Positions 32,718-43,232 of a stretch of DNA of 64,000 bases are shown piece by piece (position 1 is the stretch's first letter; every line of letters begins with the position of its first letter). The notes beneath the pieces were generated by a model that worked only from the letters and a program-made list of their open reading frames with translations, did not search any database and was not told the origin of the DNA. A program made the translations under genes and the position numbers. Source of the stretch: Tritrichomonas musculus (taxonomy: Eukaryota; Parabasalia; Tritrichomonadida; Tritrichomonadidae); contig JAPFFF010000001.1 in assembly GCA_039105265.1 (NCBI GenBank), forward strand, positions 3,286,001 through 3,350,000, written 5' to 3'.

Positions 32718-32855
32718 TAGAATAGATATAACACTGTTAAGGTGAAGTGACAATCACAGTATTCAAAAAAGGAAACTTTTTGATAAATGTAATAAAAACT
32801 TTTTGATAAATGTAATAAGAACTTTTTGATAAATGTAATAAGAACAAAAATTATT
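32718..32855. mobile_element. solo TIR arm with 22-bp subterminal repeats
   Basis: GGGTAGAATAGATATAACAC at 32715 and the following 60 bases match the left end of the element at 58626. Here too tandem copies of ACTTTTTGATAAATGTAATA follow (three copies). No matching right arm was found near, so this is a solo or truncated end preceded by an A run. Confidence 0.7.
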
Positions 32856-32912
32856 TGGGGATATAATAATACTGAAATGAAACTATTATTGAATATAGCG
32901 ACATAATTACAA

Positions 32913-33101
32913 GGATCAACTCAAATATAGTTAGTCTTTTCTGAAGAACCTTCAAAAAGTGGAAATCATTCAGAAAAAATAATCAAATAAAAATAATAAA
33001 AAGATTTGTTTTTTCAATTTTTTTATTTAGATAATTTTTTCTGAATGTTTTCCACTTTTTGAAGGTTCTTCAGAAAAGACTAACTATACTTTAGTTGATC
33101 C
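32913..33101. mobile_element. 189-bp fold-back miniature element
   Basis: The two halves are inverse copies over about 80 bp each: GGATCAACTCAAATATAGTT at the left and its imperfect inverse ending AGTTGATCC at the right, with TCAGAAAAAATAATCAAATA before a short spacer. An element arm of related sequence (TTTTTTCTGAGGATTATCCA) occurs at about 58147. It is a MITE able to fold into a near-complete hairpin. Confidence 0.8.
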
Positions 33102-33929
33102 AAATACAATAATATTCTTGAAGTTACTTGTATTTTTCTCTAATTTAAACTTGATATTCAAAATTGGTAATAATTAATAAAAATGCATTATATGTGCTTA
33201 TTAATATTCAAAATGGTTAAAGCATATATTATTAGTTTATATATAAAATTAATTTACATTTTTAAAACTTATAATTAAGAAATATATAGATTAGATATAA
33301 TTATTTTTCAATATTTTAGTAACGATCATTTTATACAAATTAATAATATTTTAGTAACGATCATTTTATAGTCTTCCCAAAAAACTTTGATAGAGATTTT
33401 GAATGAACTTGGCTGTTTAAACTTTGAAAAAATAATATAAATAATATTCTCAATTTTGAACAATTTTTATATCAGGAATAATGAAGTAACAATTTATAAT
33501 TTCGAATAATTATGAATTTTTTTGAAGTATATATTATAAATATATTTTATAAACTTATGATCACCAGAAAAAATTCTGAAAATAAAAATTTTGAAAAAAA
33601 AAAAATTACTCAGAAAAAAAAATCAAAAATATATAAGGCAGATAGCATTAAGAACGAATGAAATATAGCTCATAACATAATTTTTCAAGGATTTTATCTT
33701 ATATGCTGTTATTCTAATAAGTATTTATAATTCTAGAAAGGCTACAAACAGTAAATCGTACTTTATGGCAACTATGAAGAAGCATTTTAAAAAAATTTGG
33801 CTTATCTTAAAAGGTCAATTTAAGGCCAATTTAAGGTCAAATTTAATTAAGATATTTCTATGCAAAGGAAATCAAATATTAAATGAAATAATTTTGGGTT
33901 TGATCAATAAAATTCATAACTAAAATGAA

Positions 33930-34060
33930 GAATTTAGGTGAATTTTAGAAATGAATTCAATAGTTGATCGTCGTTAAAAAAAGTTATTTTATTTTTAAAA
34001 TTTTTAATTTAAAAAGTTAAATTTCTTATCAATATTTTTTCGGCAATTGAAAAAGTTGAT
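33930..34060. mobile_element. miniature element, family A, second copy
   Basis: GAATTCAATAGTTGATCG and CTTATCAATATTTTTTCGG parallel the interior and right arm of the copy at 5270-5400. The left outer arm is not clearly preserved. A further partial arm occurs at about 34525-34550. Confidence 0.4.
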
Positions 34061-34084
34061 TTTTTATTAAAAATTAAAATCAAA

Positions 34085-34437
34085 ATCTTACTTGATTGCC
34101 TTGCACTTCGAGGCATTTTTTCAATTTCTTTGGAAAAGAATCAATCAAAGAATTGTTTGTTGCTAAACTTAGATTATTCCATACAAAGAATAAAATTTGT
34201 GTTCAGGAAACATTTGCCATTTCAGCTCCAGGGATTTCAGGAAACATTATTGCTTTAACGCACATGAAATACTTGATTTCATTTGTTAATATTTGTGGTC
34301 GGCAGGGTTGTGCTTTTTCTGGTCTCCCTTCATCAATCTATTTAGCTACTGCCTTGACGCAATTTAACGAAATAACTAATGCATCAGCTGTTTTGCTTTT
34401 ATTAAAATTGTGTGATTGCAGAATCACTTGATATTAA
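34085..34437 (-). pseudogene. possible DNA-transposon HTH domain remnant
   Basis: One minus-strand frame with two stops reads NFNKSKTADALVISLNCVKA, then IDEGRPEKAQPCRPQILTNE, and IDSFPKKLKKCLEVQGNQV. The order (helix-turn-helix, GRP linker, then L(T)..I) resembles the DNA-binding region of Tc1/pogo-type transposases. The opposite strand is also open for 111 codons but reads as low-quality sequence, so I prefer the minus strand. No catalytic domain follows. Moderate to low certainty. Confidence 0.4.
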
Positions 34438-34439
34438 AT

Positions 34440-34942
34440 TATAGCGTTCGTTTGTATTTTTTGGTAAAGAAAACATATGTTTAATTATTTACCAACAATT
34501 GATTCATAAATTCATGAATAGGTCATTAAATTTCTTATCAATATTTTTTACGTGTTGTGGTTACACGGTGGAAAAGAATCATAAGTCAAATAGAAAAAAT
34601 TTTTTAAATAAAAGTAAAATTTGGAATATTTTTCAACGGTTATGGTAAAATTTCACCTATATTACCGATTTATGAAATTAAATTTATTTAGAATTCTGAT
34701 TTTTTTATATCATCTGTTGAAAAAATTAATTTCGTCAAATTTCAGATTACAAATAAATGCATATCATCGATAACATTAATGTGTCATTTTTGGTTTTTCT
34801 CATTTTCTCTTTGTTCTGTTGCAAAATAAGAATAAATATTGAATAAAAATACGTTAAAAAAATCTGCCAACGGCCTCCTATATCATATTTTTTTAAAGAA
34901 AACGATCATATTTTGAGAGAGTTTCATCTACTCTACTTTGCT
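34440..34942. other. AT-rich spacer
   Basis: Apart from the partial miniature-element arm near 34525-34550, nothing is recognised. Confidence 0.45.
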
Positions 34943-35422
34943 TTATTCAAATAAATCTGTTTCTTCATCTTCAGATAAATCTCTCAATATAAGCTTCAAT
35001 TCACTTGCATAATTTTCGATTGGATGGAAGTTTAATGGTTGACCATTTGATCCTACAGATATGTCATGCGATAAAGTTTTCAAATTTTCAGATAAATCAA
35101 TTGAACAAGGCAAATACAACTTGTATGCTGCATCACTAAATAACAAAATCAAATTGGATACAATTTTTCGAATTTCGTCATCAATTTTTGGTCCAGTGCA
35201 AAAGTTGCAAAAACTTTTGAATGTTTGTGGATATACTAAGCGAATGGCAATTAAACCTATTGTGAAGCTCGAATGAGTGTGTTTTATTCTTTCCTTCAAC
35301 ATAATGTCGACATTTTTCTTGATGAACTTGAAGGTTTCAATCCATTGTGATGATGACAACTCGACTAATGCGCTGAGCCTATTTGGAATTAATTCTAATG
35401 CATGATCATGTACATCAAACAT
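34943..35422 (-). CDS. hypothetical helical protein, 159 residues
   Basis: Intact frame from an ATG at 35422 with a TCATT initiator 19 bases upstream (35439-35443 on the plus strand). The sequence is mostly alpha-helical in character (ALELIPNRLSALVELSS, KKNVDIMLKERIKHTHSS, DEIRKIVSNLILLFSDAAYK) and ends in an acidic tail (DLSEDEETDLFE). No signal peptide, TM segment or known motif is seen. The initiator, codon quality and clean boundaries argue for a real gene. Function unknown. Confidence 0.6.
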   Translation of the reverse strand: MFDVHDHALELIPNRLSALVELSSSQWIETFKFIKKNVDIMLKERIKHTHSSFTIGLIAIRLVYPQTFKSFCNFCTGPKIDDEIRKIVSNLILLFSDAAYKLYLPCSIDLSENLKTLSHDISVGSNGQPLNFHPIENYASELKLILRDLSEDEETDLFE

Positions 35423-35438
35423 TTTAACTACTTAGAAA

Positions 35439-35443
35439 AATGA
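35439..35443 (-). promoter_or_regulatory. initiator (Inr) for the 159-residue gene
   Basis: TCATT on the minus strand, A(+1) 19 bases before the ATG at 35422. Confidence 0.45.
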
Positions 35444-35546
35444 TGTTATTACTCAATAAAGTTTTACATGATATTTCTTATAAACTTTTTGAATGGAAAT
35501 ATTAACATTCAAAAAAAAATTTTCTAAAATTTTCATTCAATTTTTT

Positions 35547-36926
35547 GGGGATAAATCAAAAACGCCTATTCAATTTTTTTCCAACTACTCAATTTTTCAC
35601 TTTTTCTAAAGGCGTTTTTGATCAATATTTTTTAAAAAAATCAAAAACGCCACATTTGACCTTCTGCGAGGTAAAATTAAAAAACTCGTTTTTTCAAAAA
35701 CGCCAGGTTTCAAAAAAACAATTATAAATTTTAAGGGTAAGCTTTGAACAAACTTCAGTCAAAATTTGATAATTTTATTTATTTTACTCGTTATTCAATT
35801 TTGAAAGATTAAAAATAATTTAAAGTCGGATTCAAAAGGCTTGGGACAAACTTTTTGAAAACGATAAGGTCAAATTTATAAATCTTTTAGGTCAATTTGT
35901 CCCAAGCTGAATGATTTTTTTTCTGAGAAACATTGAAAAAAATTGAATGTTGTCCCAAGCATTTTGAATCCGACTTTATATTCAATTTATTTTGAAGATG
36001 TAAAAAAAATTTTTAAATCAATTTTTGGAGCATAAAAGGCTTTATAAGCATTTCAGAGTGTTTGCTTGGTTTATATTAATAAAAAATTTATTGCAAGTAT
36101 TTATATTTTTTTGATAAATGGAATCTTGGTGAATCAATAATCTTCATCTCAAAGAATTTAAATGATACATCATTATTTCGAATGTATAGTAATTAATACT
36201 AAAAAATATTAGTTTTGGCCTGACAAAATGTTTTTATCTTTCGTGAAAGTTGAGGTATCAATCACCTAGAGTGAAATATGTGAATTTATTTAAAATAAAA
36301 AAATGTCCGAGACGAATTTAAATTTTATGCTTAAATAAATTAAACGCAATCATATACAATTTATTAAAAAGAAACAATTTTTTGGAAATTTCAAATAATA
36401 TCAAAAATACACTTTTTTTAATTCTATTATAATATTTTGATAATTAAGCTTCATTATAACCAAAATATTGCAAAATTTTCTTTTTTTATATTTTCCATTT
36501 AAAAGATATAATAACCCATTAAAATGAATTTCTACAAAATTTACTCAAAGTCAGCCTAGTTGATTTTCAAGTAATATTCAATAAATATTATCATTTATAT
36601 TTGATATAATTTATTTTTTGGATCTAATATCTTTATATCATATGTTGATTATTCCCAATTTTTAAAATATTTCTCCCAAAGATTAAAAATAATCTTAAAA
36701 AAATACCGGTAACATAATAATTTATTTTTCTAAATTGCATTAAAATTTATAATTGTTTTTTTGAAACCTGGCGTTTTTGAAAAAACGAGTTTTTTAATTT
36801 TACCTCGCAGAAGGTCAAATGTGGCGTTTTTGATTTTTATAAAAATATTGATCAAAAACGCCTTTAGAAAAAGTGAAAAATTGAGTAGTTGGAAAAAAAT
36901 TGAATAGGCGTTTTTGATTTATCCCC
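35547..36926. mobile_element. 1.38-kb element with ~180-bp TIRs
   Basis: GGGGATAAATCAAAAACGCC begins the left arm (35547-~35735), and the right arm (~36746-36926) is its near-exact inverse. Both arms contain repeated CAAAAACGCC / GGCGTTTTTG blocks, four per arm, which would give transposase-binding sites. The interior has no transposase. No clear target duplication is seen at the GGGG/CCCC ends. A separate MITE (35823-35976) is nested inside, so this element is the older of the two. Confidence 0.85.
35823..35976. mobile_element. 154-bp nested MITE with TA duplication
   Basis: AAGTCGGATTCAAAAGGCTT at the left is mirrored by AAGCATTTTGAATCCGACTT at the right; inner arms share GGGACAA/TTGTCCC. 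TA flanks both ends (35821-35822; 35977-35978). It sits in the interior of the 35547-36926 element. Confidence 0.8.
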
Positions 36927-36994
36927 TAATTCTCATTTTAAATATAAATATATTTTAGAAATTTTATTATTTTAATAATAAATTTATATAATTA

Positions 36995-37091
36995 AAGTGT
37001 GTCCACTATTAGAAAAGTTAAAATTGTGAAAACTCATTTAATATTTCTATGAGCTTATTCAAAAAATACTTTCTTAATTGTGGACGCACTT
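36995..37091. mobile_element. 97-bp MITE with TA duplication
   Basis: AAGTGTGTCCACTATTAG and its near inverse CTTAATTGTGGACGCACTT face each other around a short core; TA flanks both ends (36993-36994; 37092-37093). The GTGxGTCCAC termini are reminiscent of Tc1-like ends. It lies 60 bases beyond the fucosidase stop. Confidence 0.75.
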
Positions 37092-37151
37092 TAATAGGCA
37101 GTAGATTTCATTTTGAAAAAAACTTTTTATGATCATATAACTATTCTTTAT

Positions 37152-39521
37152 TTATTTTGTATAAACTTTTTCATCAACGTTATTTAAAGGAGTTGGGTCT
37201 TGTTCGCTGCTCCTCTTGTTATTAATGATAATCAAAACGATTGCAACAGCAGCACAAAGAGCAACAACAGCACCCAAAACATAAAATGCAAGAGTATTAG
37301 AGAACAACTTTTTCATAGAAGAATCGTTCTTCATCTCCAATTTCTTCACTTTTTGAATATCAATAATATTGACAACGGAAGAGTGGTTAAAACCGGTGAT
37401 TGCGCCATCTGTAGGATCTACAATTTCTGCGTAAAAGTTCAAATCGCCGGTTGGTTCCTGGTGGTAGATTGTCTTAACATCGATGAATTGAGGCTCAGAA
37501 TCGCCCGCCTCGAAAACGAGTGTTTTTGTCACGTCCTCGTAATTCTTTCCATGAACAGCTGTTCCTGGTGCTGTCTGAAAAGTGACGGTTGCCTTTTTAT
37601 TGTAACCGCCGACACGTCTGACCTCAACTGTCACAGTTTGGCCTTCATTAACAGAGTATTCAGAGCTTGCTATCTCAAACATTCCTTGCGCGTTGTTGTC
37701 CAGATAGAGGAGCGAATGAATTGCGATAGCTTCCGAAGCACAGACTACTTTCACAGTGTGTTTATCGTAAGAAAGAGAGACTTCATCAGAAACATACAAA
37801 ACTTGCCTCAATTTTCGTGTTGCAGACTTGCAATTGACGGTTGCAACTTTCCTGTCATCGACATAGACGTCCATGTCGCCGTGGCCTGGATCGAGAATGC
37901 CAGTGATGTAGAAGCGGGTTCCAGTGAAGGAAGTGGAAGCAGATCCGCCTTTCACTTTGGTCCAGATGCCTTCATCTTCAGTTGTCCACTTCTCTGTTGT
38001 CGAGAATGTCTTCGAGTCAATGAAGGTCAGTCCTTCTGGAATGTCGTCGTCAAAGGCGAATGATCCAACAGCCTTGAAGATTCCAATGGACTGAATCAAA
38101 GGCACTGCTTGTGACTCGACAATTGTAACGCGAACTTTGTCTGCTGTGACTTGATTGGAGCGGCTTAGATGACGATATCCAATTGTTTGAGATTCATCAA
38201 ACAAAGTCCATTCATTTTCACCGGTCGACTTTTTGTGTACTTCGATTTTGAACTTAGAAATTCTTTGGCCTAATTGAATGTGCTCTTGGATTGATATCAA
38301 ATCAAACGTACGATATTCGCCAAGGTCAATTGTAATTGACCCTGTTGTTTGGCCATCGTCCATTGTCCAGTAGGTCTCGTCGGACTCATCAAGGACGTTT
38401 TCTGGCCTAAATCTATCGTCGCTTCCTCTGAAACTTGTTGCTTGGACAGTGACGCCTGATTGTCTTGCAAAGTCGTGTGAAAAGCTCTGTGTGCGTGTCT
38501 TCGTGAACTCATTAAGAGCTTCCACAAAATTGTCAGGAATCTTGCCTTCAGTGTCAGGTGGTACGTTAAGGAGAAGCGGTTGTCCTCGGCCAACGGAAGT
38601 GAAGTAAATCGATGAAATCTCTTTACTTGATTTTGGCACTTTTCCGGCTTTCCAGAACCAGCCAGACGTGAGGGAGACATCGCATTCGGCAATTTGATAA
38701 TCGGGTCCATTTGGGTCCCCATGGTTACTGTCTTGATTGTAACAATCTGCCTTCTTATCGTAGCAAGATCTCATATCAGTGTTATTGAACTTGTTCCAGC
38801 ATGGAACGCCAGCTACGGCAGCTTCATTGCCAACCCATCTGATTTCTGAGCCGTATGAACTGAAAATAACTTGGTCGGGCTGATGTTTGTAAATTAAATC
38901 AAACCATTTTAAGAACCAGTAGTTTTGAGCCTTTTGGCCTTCCCCTTTGGCGCCATCCATCCATATTTCAACGAATTTGCCGTTGTTTCCGTATTTCTTG
39001 TTCTCGCTATTAAGGATCTCTTCTAATTGATTCATGTAATATTGATTGTAGAGTATGTCATCGCCATAATAGGGGGAGTTAACATCCCAGGGTGATAGAT
39101 AGAGACCCATGTCCATGTTGTATTTGGTACAGGACTTAGATAATTCTTCGATAATATCACCTGATTGATGAAGTAAGGCGGAAATTGATTGAAAATCTTT
39201 GGAGGCATTAACTTGATGGGTACTATATTTGGTCTTCCAATTGCAAAATCCATCATGGTGCTTACCAACAATAATAATTCTCTTGAATCCTGACTTTTGA
39301 AGTACTTCAACCCATTGGTCAGTATTTAAATTAGTTGGACGAAATGAATTGGGATCTTCTTTGCCATCCCCCCATTCTTTTCCGGTAAATGTATTCATTC
39401 CATAGTGGATAAAGGCAGCCAATTCTTCACGATGGTACCGAAGCTGATATTCGTTTGGTACAGGTCCCCATGCTGAAGGAGGATCAACAGAAAGACAAAA
39501 AGCAGCTAATGCAAGAAACAT
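37152..39521 (-). CDS. membrane-anchored alpha-L-fucosidase, GH29
   Basis: 789 residues, intact. It begins with a signal peptide (MFLALAAFCLSV, residues 1-12). Residues 20-345 form the GH29 catalytic barrel: FIHYGMNTFTG (37-47), VGKHHDGFCNW (85-95), the nucleophile Asp189 in EIWMDGAKG, and IRWVGNEAAVAG (227-238), where Glu233 fits the acid/base of the GH29-B (1,3/1,4-fucosidase) type. Residues 360-483 are an F5/8-type-C (CBM32-like) carbohydrate-binding domain (PENVLDESDETYWTMDDG). Residues 485-608 form a beta-rich region, and 612-722 a Calx-beta domain (FEIASSEYSVNEGQTVTVEV). A TM helix at 744-766 and a short cytoplasmic tail follow. It should cleave fucose from host glycans at the cell surface. 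The gene is clearly GC-richer than its flanks; bacterial ancestry of the catalytic part is plausible but unproven. The TAA overlaps a TAAA signal. Confidence 0.93.
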   Translation of the reverse strand: MFLALAAFCLSVDPPSAWGPVPNEYQLRYHREELAAFIHYGMNTFTGKEWGDGKEDPNSFRPTNLNTDQWVEVLQKSGFKRIIIVGKHHDGFCNWKTKYSTHQVNASKDFQSISALLHQSGDIIEELSKSCTKYNMDMGLYLSPWDVNSPYYGDDILYNQYYMNQLEEILNSENKKYGNNGKFVEIWMDGAKGEGQKAQNYWFLKWFDLIYKHQPDQVIFSSYGSEIRWVGNEAAVAGVPCWNKFNNTDMRSCYDKKADCYNQDSNHGDPNGPDYQIAECDVSLTSGWFWKAGKVPKSSKEISSIYFTSVGRGQPLLLNVPPDTEGKIPDNFVEALNEFTKTRTQSFSHDFARQSGVTVQATSFRGSDDRFRPENVLDESDETYWTMDDGQTTGSITIDLGEYRTFDLISIQEHIQLGQRISKFKIEVHKKSTGENEWTLFDESQTIGYRHLSRSNQVTADKVRVTIVESQAVPLIQSIGIFKAVGSFAFDDDIPEGLTFIDSKTFSTTEKWTTEDEGIWTKVKGGSASTSFTGTRFYITGILDPGHGDMDVYVDDRKVATVNCKSATRKLRQVLYVSDEVSLSYDKHTVKVVCASEAIAIHSLLYLDNNAQGMFEIASSEYSVNEGQTVTVEVRRVGGYNKKATVTFQTAPGTAVHGKNYEDVTKTLVFEAGDSEPQFIDVKTIYHQEPTGDLNFYAEIVDPTDGAITGFNHSSVVNIIDIQKVKKLEMKNDSSMKKLFSNTLAFYVLGAVVALCAAVAIVLIIINNKRSSEQDPTPLNNVDEKVYTK

Positions 39522-40839
39522 TTATGTTATAAAATTTTAGGAAACTCAATTTTTGGAAGAATCATTTAACTCTTTAACTGAAATCAATTTCAATAAATTT
39601 ATTGAAATTTATAGTTAATTTAACTAAAATAATTTTATATATTAATTAATTCAGTATTATTATTTTTTATTTTCTATTTTAATTAATATTATTATATAAT
39701 AATATTATTATTATAAAAATAAATATTTTAATTAGGAATAACTAAAGATATGTTAAAATTAATAAAAAGAAAGCAATAACCATTATTGAATATTTGAGAT
39801 AATTTTATAAATAATTCAAATGTGCTCTCAAAAAAAAGAAATAATTTATATTTATTAATATATCAAAAAAAAGACAGTGAAATTATTTTAAAAACAGATA
39901 ATTATTGCTATAAAATAATATTTGAATAATATAATAACTATTATCTCTGTAAATATATATTTTTACCTCAAATTCATCATTTTTAAAAAAAGCAATAGTC
40001 TTTTTAATGAACTTTTTCAATGCTAATTTCGTTTTATTCTATCGAAATTAGGGATTTTAATTTGAATTTTGTACGATGCAAATATTTATAAAACTAATAA
40101 TTATTATAATAATAAAATATAATTAGTTTAAACAAACCAATCATTGAGTTTTACTGTAAAAATTCAGTTGTACGACCTTTATCGAAATCATCTTTTTGAA
40201 AAGGCATTAATTAATTGAATGAGTATTTATTGTAAATTAGTTTATGAATATCTCATCAAAAATTTTGAAATTTACTAAATATTAGTTCTAAACTATATAT
40301 AATTATATAGTTTAAAATGAGAATACAATATTATATAATATTTTTTCGACAATGCAAATATGATACAGTTTTGTGATTAAAACAATTAACCAAGCCATAA
40401 TATGTTCCATAATTTTATGAGCAACTGGGCTATTAATGCGTTGTTAAGATCTGCGTAAATAGGTTTTTTGGATTGGGAGTATGTTTTTTGATGATTGTGC
40501 TTGATTATTTTTTCTTTTCAAAAAGTGAATTTTCCAATTTTTCAACATTTTCCAATTTTGCCACATTACTATAATTTAATTGATTTTAAAATCAATTATA
40601 ATTTTTTCTCCAAAAAAACGCAAATCCATAATAACCCAAATTTCAAAAACATTTTTTTATATTTCGATTTAATCCAATGAATGATGTAAGAATCTTATAA
40701 TTTGATTGATAACTAATTAGCGAAAATCGTATATTTTCATCAGATTTTACTGAAATTAAAGGTAACATGAGTTGTTAAAAATAATTATAATCATCATCTA
40801 TTATAAAATCTAAGATTTTTTCGTTTAAATAATATTTTC
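39522..40839. other. AT-rich intergenic
   Basis: About 1.3 kb of AT-rich sequence with no gene or element recognised. The right boundary at about 40840 is an abrupt jump to GC-richer coding sequence. Confidence 0.5.
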
Positions 40840-42081
40840 AAAGGAGAAAGAAAAAGTAAGATTGAGAAAGAGAAGAACTTGTTGCAGCGACAATTGGATG
40901 CAGTAAAGAAGGATAAACAAGAGCTGCAAAAGGTATTGGATAATTGCCAAATAACAGGAGCAATTGCAGCCAGTGTGAGAAGTGGTCTGATGTTTTATGC
41001 AGAACTAAATTTGATTGCAAAAATGGCCAAACTTGACACAGGGGGGAGTAAGTACATCGTGTCGCAAAGCAATGAGAAAACATTGGGTGGGAAAGCTTAC
41101 GAGCACGGTCAGCCAATTACATCATTGAAGCAAAAAACGGTCGACTTTGCAGGTAAGGCAGGCAAGTACTACATAAGAGCCTACGTAGTGGACAGCAGAG
41201 GCATGGCAGTTGAGCTTGCGAGCAACCCAGTCACAACGAAAGGATCAGGGCTCTCGTTTGGATACGAAGGAAAGGCAGCCAGCTTTGTTCTCGCTGGAGG
41301 GAGGTTCAGGTTGGAAGTCTGGGGAGCCCAGGGAGGAAAATCTGTTTCACCCAAAAATGCACGTCAAGGAGACGGCGGTTTGGGCGGTTATTCGAAAGGC
41401 ACACTTTCGCTTCCAAAAGGAGCCCAGGTTTATGTCTATGTTGGCGGTCATGGCAAGACAGCAAACCCGTCTGATGGAGCAGAAACGAGTGGCTCGTTTC
41501 CTGATGGCGGAGGCACCAAAACTGGCCATGCTGGATCTGAAGCAGCAGTTCCAGGGACCGGCGGAGGATCAACTTCAATCAGACTTTTGACAGATTCGCT
41601 TTACTCGAGAGTTATCGTCGCCGGCGGTGGCGCTTCTGGTGACCAAGGCGCTCTGGATCATTGTGGATTCGGAGGTGGAATGAGTGGCGGCAGCAGCTAC
41701 TGTTGTGGCCATCGCCCACTAGATCCGGGCGCTGGCACACAAACAGTCAGTTCGCCTGGACCGAAGGGAAGTTGTGTAACTGGCACTTTTGGCCAAGGAG
41801 CGACTGGCTTGTGCATGCAGGGGCGTAACTCTGGAGGCGGCGTCTGGTATGGAGGAGGAAGCGGGGGATATAGTGGCGAATGCAGTTGTGCGAGTGGCGG
41901 TGGTGGCTCCAGCATGGCCGCATGGAGGTCTGGTGATCGATCTAAAAGTGACAAATTTGCACTAGACAGATCTTTCTATCTGTCAGACGCCTCCACAGAA
42001 GCAGGCAACACGTCTTTTCCTGCTCCAAGTGGAAGCAGCGAAACTGGCCATCGAGGTGATGGCTATGCCAAAATATGGTGA
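40840..42081 (+). CDS. glycine-rich protein, 5'-truncated
   Basis: The frame enters coding sequence at about 40840 inside a coiled coil (KIEKEKNLLQRQLDAVKK..ELQKVLDNCQ) and has no ATG; the first in-frame Met is residue 38 of the clear part (GLMFYAELN). Downstream is a beta-rich domain (KYIVSQSNEKTLGGKAYEHG; KAGKYYIRAYVVDSRGMAVE). Then comes a long ALK-type glycine-rich domain opening with AGGRFRLEVWGAQGGKS and repeating GGG motifs with paired cysteines, ending GHRGDGYAKIW. That opening motif is the hallmark of the Gly_rich domain found in many trichomonad proteins. Full relatives carry a longer coiled-coil N terminus, so this is a copy cut at its 5' end at the boundary with AT-rich DNA. GC content is far above neighbours. 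Binding or surface role is unknown; expression is doubtful. Confidence 0.75.
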   Translation, partial: KGERKSKIEKEKNLLQRQLDAVKKDKQELQKVLDNCQITGAIAASVRSGLMFYAELNLIAKMAKLDTGGSKYIVSQSNEKTLGGKAYEHGQPITSLKQKTVDFAGKAGKYYIRAYVVDSRGMAVELASNPVTTKGSGLSFGYEGKAASFVLAGGRFRLEVWGAQGGKSVSPKNARQGDGGLGGYSKGTLSLPKGAQVYVYVGGHGKTANPSDGAETSGSFPDGGGTKTGHAGSEAAVPGTGGGSTSIRLLTDSLYSRVIVAGGGASGDQGALDHCGFGGGMSGGSSYCCGHRPLDPGAGTQTVSSPGPKGSCVTGTFGQGATGLCMQGRNSGGGVWYGGGSGGYSGECSCASGGGGSSMAAWRSGDRSKSDKFALDRSFYLSDASTEAGNTSFPAPSGSSETGHRGDGYAKIW

Positions 42082-42084
42082 ACT

Positions 42085-42680
42085 CGGTGAGACAATGGTA
42101 TCTATAATTGTTTGTGATTGTTTCAGCATGGCAACATCTTGCAAAAATAATTAAGTATTCAAAGGGACTATAATTATAGAGTCTCTCTATTCTAATTTTC
42201 TCAAAAAAAAATTCTTGTACAGTAAGTTTTATTTTGAATAAATATTTTTAATATGTAAGTATGTAATCCAATAATAACCTTATTTTTTTTAAGCAACAAT
42301 AATAAGCATTGAATGAGTTATGAGTGGTTGCATAATATGATTTTGCTATTATTTCATTAAATCATAAAATTTGCCCTGTTGCAGTTTTGGTTATTTCATA
42401 TACGTTAATAATTTCTAGTCAGATCTTTAATATCCATATAATTGGCTGAGTTATTATGTTAAAAAAATTCAATTAAAATTGAGAGCTTTCATTGAATTTT
42501 TGAATAGTCAAATTCTATGAATTTCATTTCATAGAAATTTGGCTTGAGAATTATTTTGGATTTCTTAACAAAAACATATTATGTAATTGCTCATAATTCT
42601 ATATTTATTATTGTTCGTATTGGATATGATTTTTTTTGCTGCTTAATCATCTTCTTTCATATTCAACATTCTGGGATATT
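42085..42680. other. AT-rich spacer
   Basis: Nothing recognised apart from the start of the minus-strand Sel1 remnant to the right. Confidence 0.45.
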
Positions 42681-42684
42681 CAAT

Positions 42685-42860
42685 TTATGCTTTTTCATGT
42701 ACTTTTTGAGATGCTATTTTCAAGTATTTAAGCCCTTCTTCTTTATTTCCTTCAATTCTTTCTCCTTCCATCATGATCATGCCATATTTGTACATTCCAT
42801 TGTCATCACCAAGATCTGCAGCCATTTTTTTTTTCTACTTCTTTTGGATTTGGATTTGAA
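42685..42860 (-). pseudogene. Sel1-repeat remnant
   Basis: The minus strand reads NPNPKEVEK, then after a slip in a run of ten A, KMAADLGDDNGMYKYGMIMM and EGNKEEGLKYLKIASQ with a stop at 42685. These are a Sel1 repeat pair (KMAA..G...GMY.YG.M...G....GN..E..KYLK.A). The opposite-strand open frame here (42544-42867) is a shadow of it. It is a truncated fragment of a pseudokinase/Sel1-type gene. Confidence 0.7.
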
Positions 42861-43232
42861 ACAGTAAAAATTGACACTCTATGAAAATTAAATTGCATGT
42901 TATATAAAAGTAATTGAAATTTTTTATCTAAAAAACAAAATTAAATTTCCAACATGGCATTCATTCAAATCTAAACCTTTTCTTTGAGTCTCTTTGATTA
43001 ATGGATTTGTACTTTAATATAATTTAATACTTTAGATGATATGTAATGCATAAAAAAAATTTTTTTTTGTTTATAAAGAATTGTTTATTTTTCTTGAATA
43101 ATTTGTTAAATAATCAACAAAACAATGATAAGAATATTATATTATTTCATTAAGTTCTGATGATTCTGTTTAAAATTTGATCATAATTATAGTTCTTATC
43201 TTTTATTAAATTGTTAGGAACATCTTTGTAAT

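Noticed and set aside
37200-38063. 287-codon plus-strand frame
   Set aside because: Antisense shadow of the fucosidase gene; the minus strand carries the recognisable domains.
41306-41578. Minus-strand frames within the glycine-rich gene
   Set aside because: Shadows of GC-rich Gly codons, no independent support.
42544-42867. 107-codon plus-strand hydrophobic frame
   Set aside because: Opposite strand encodes a Sel1 repeat fragment; this frame is its shadow.
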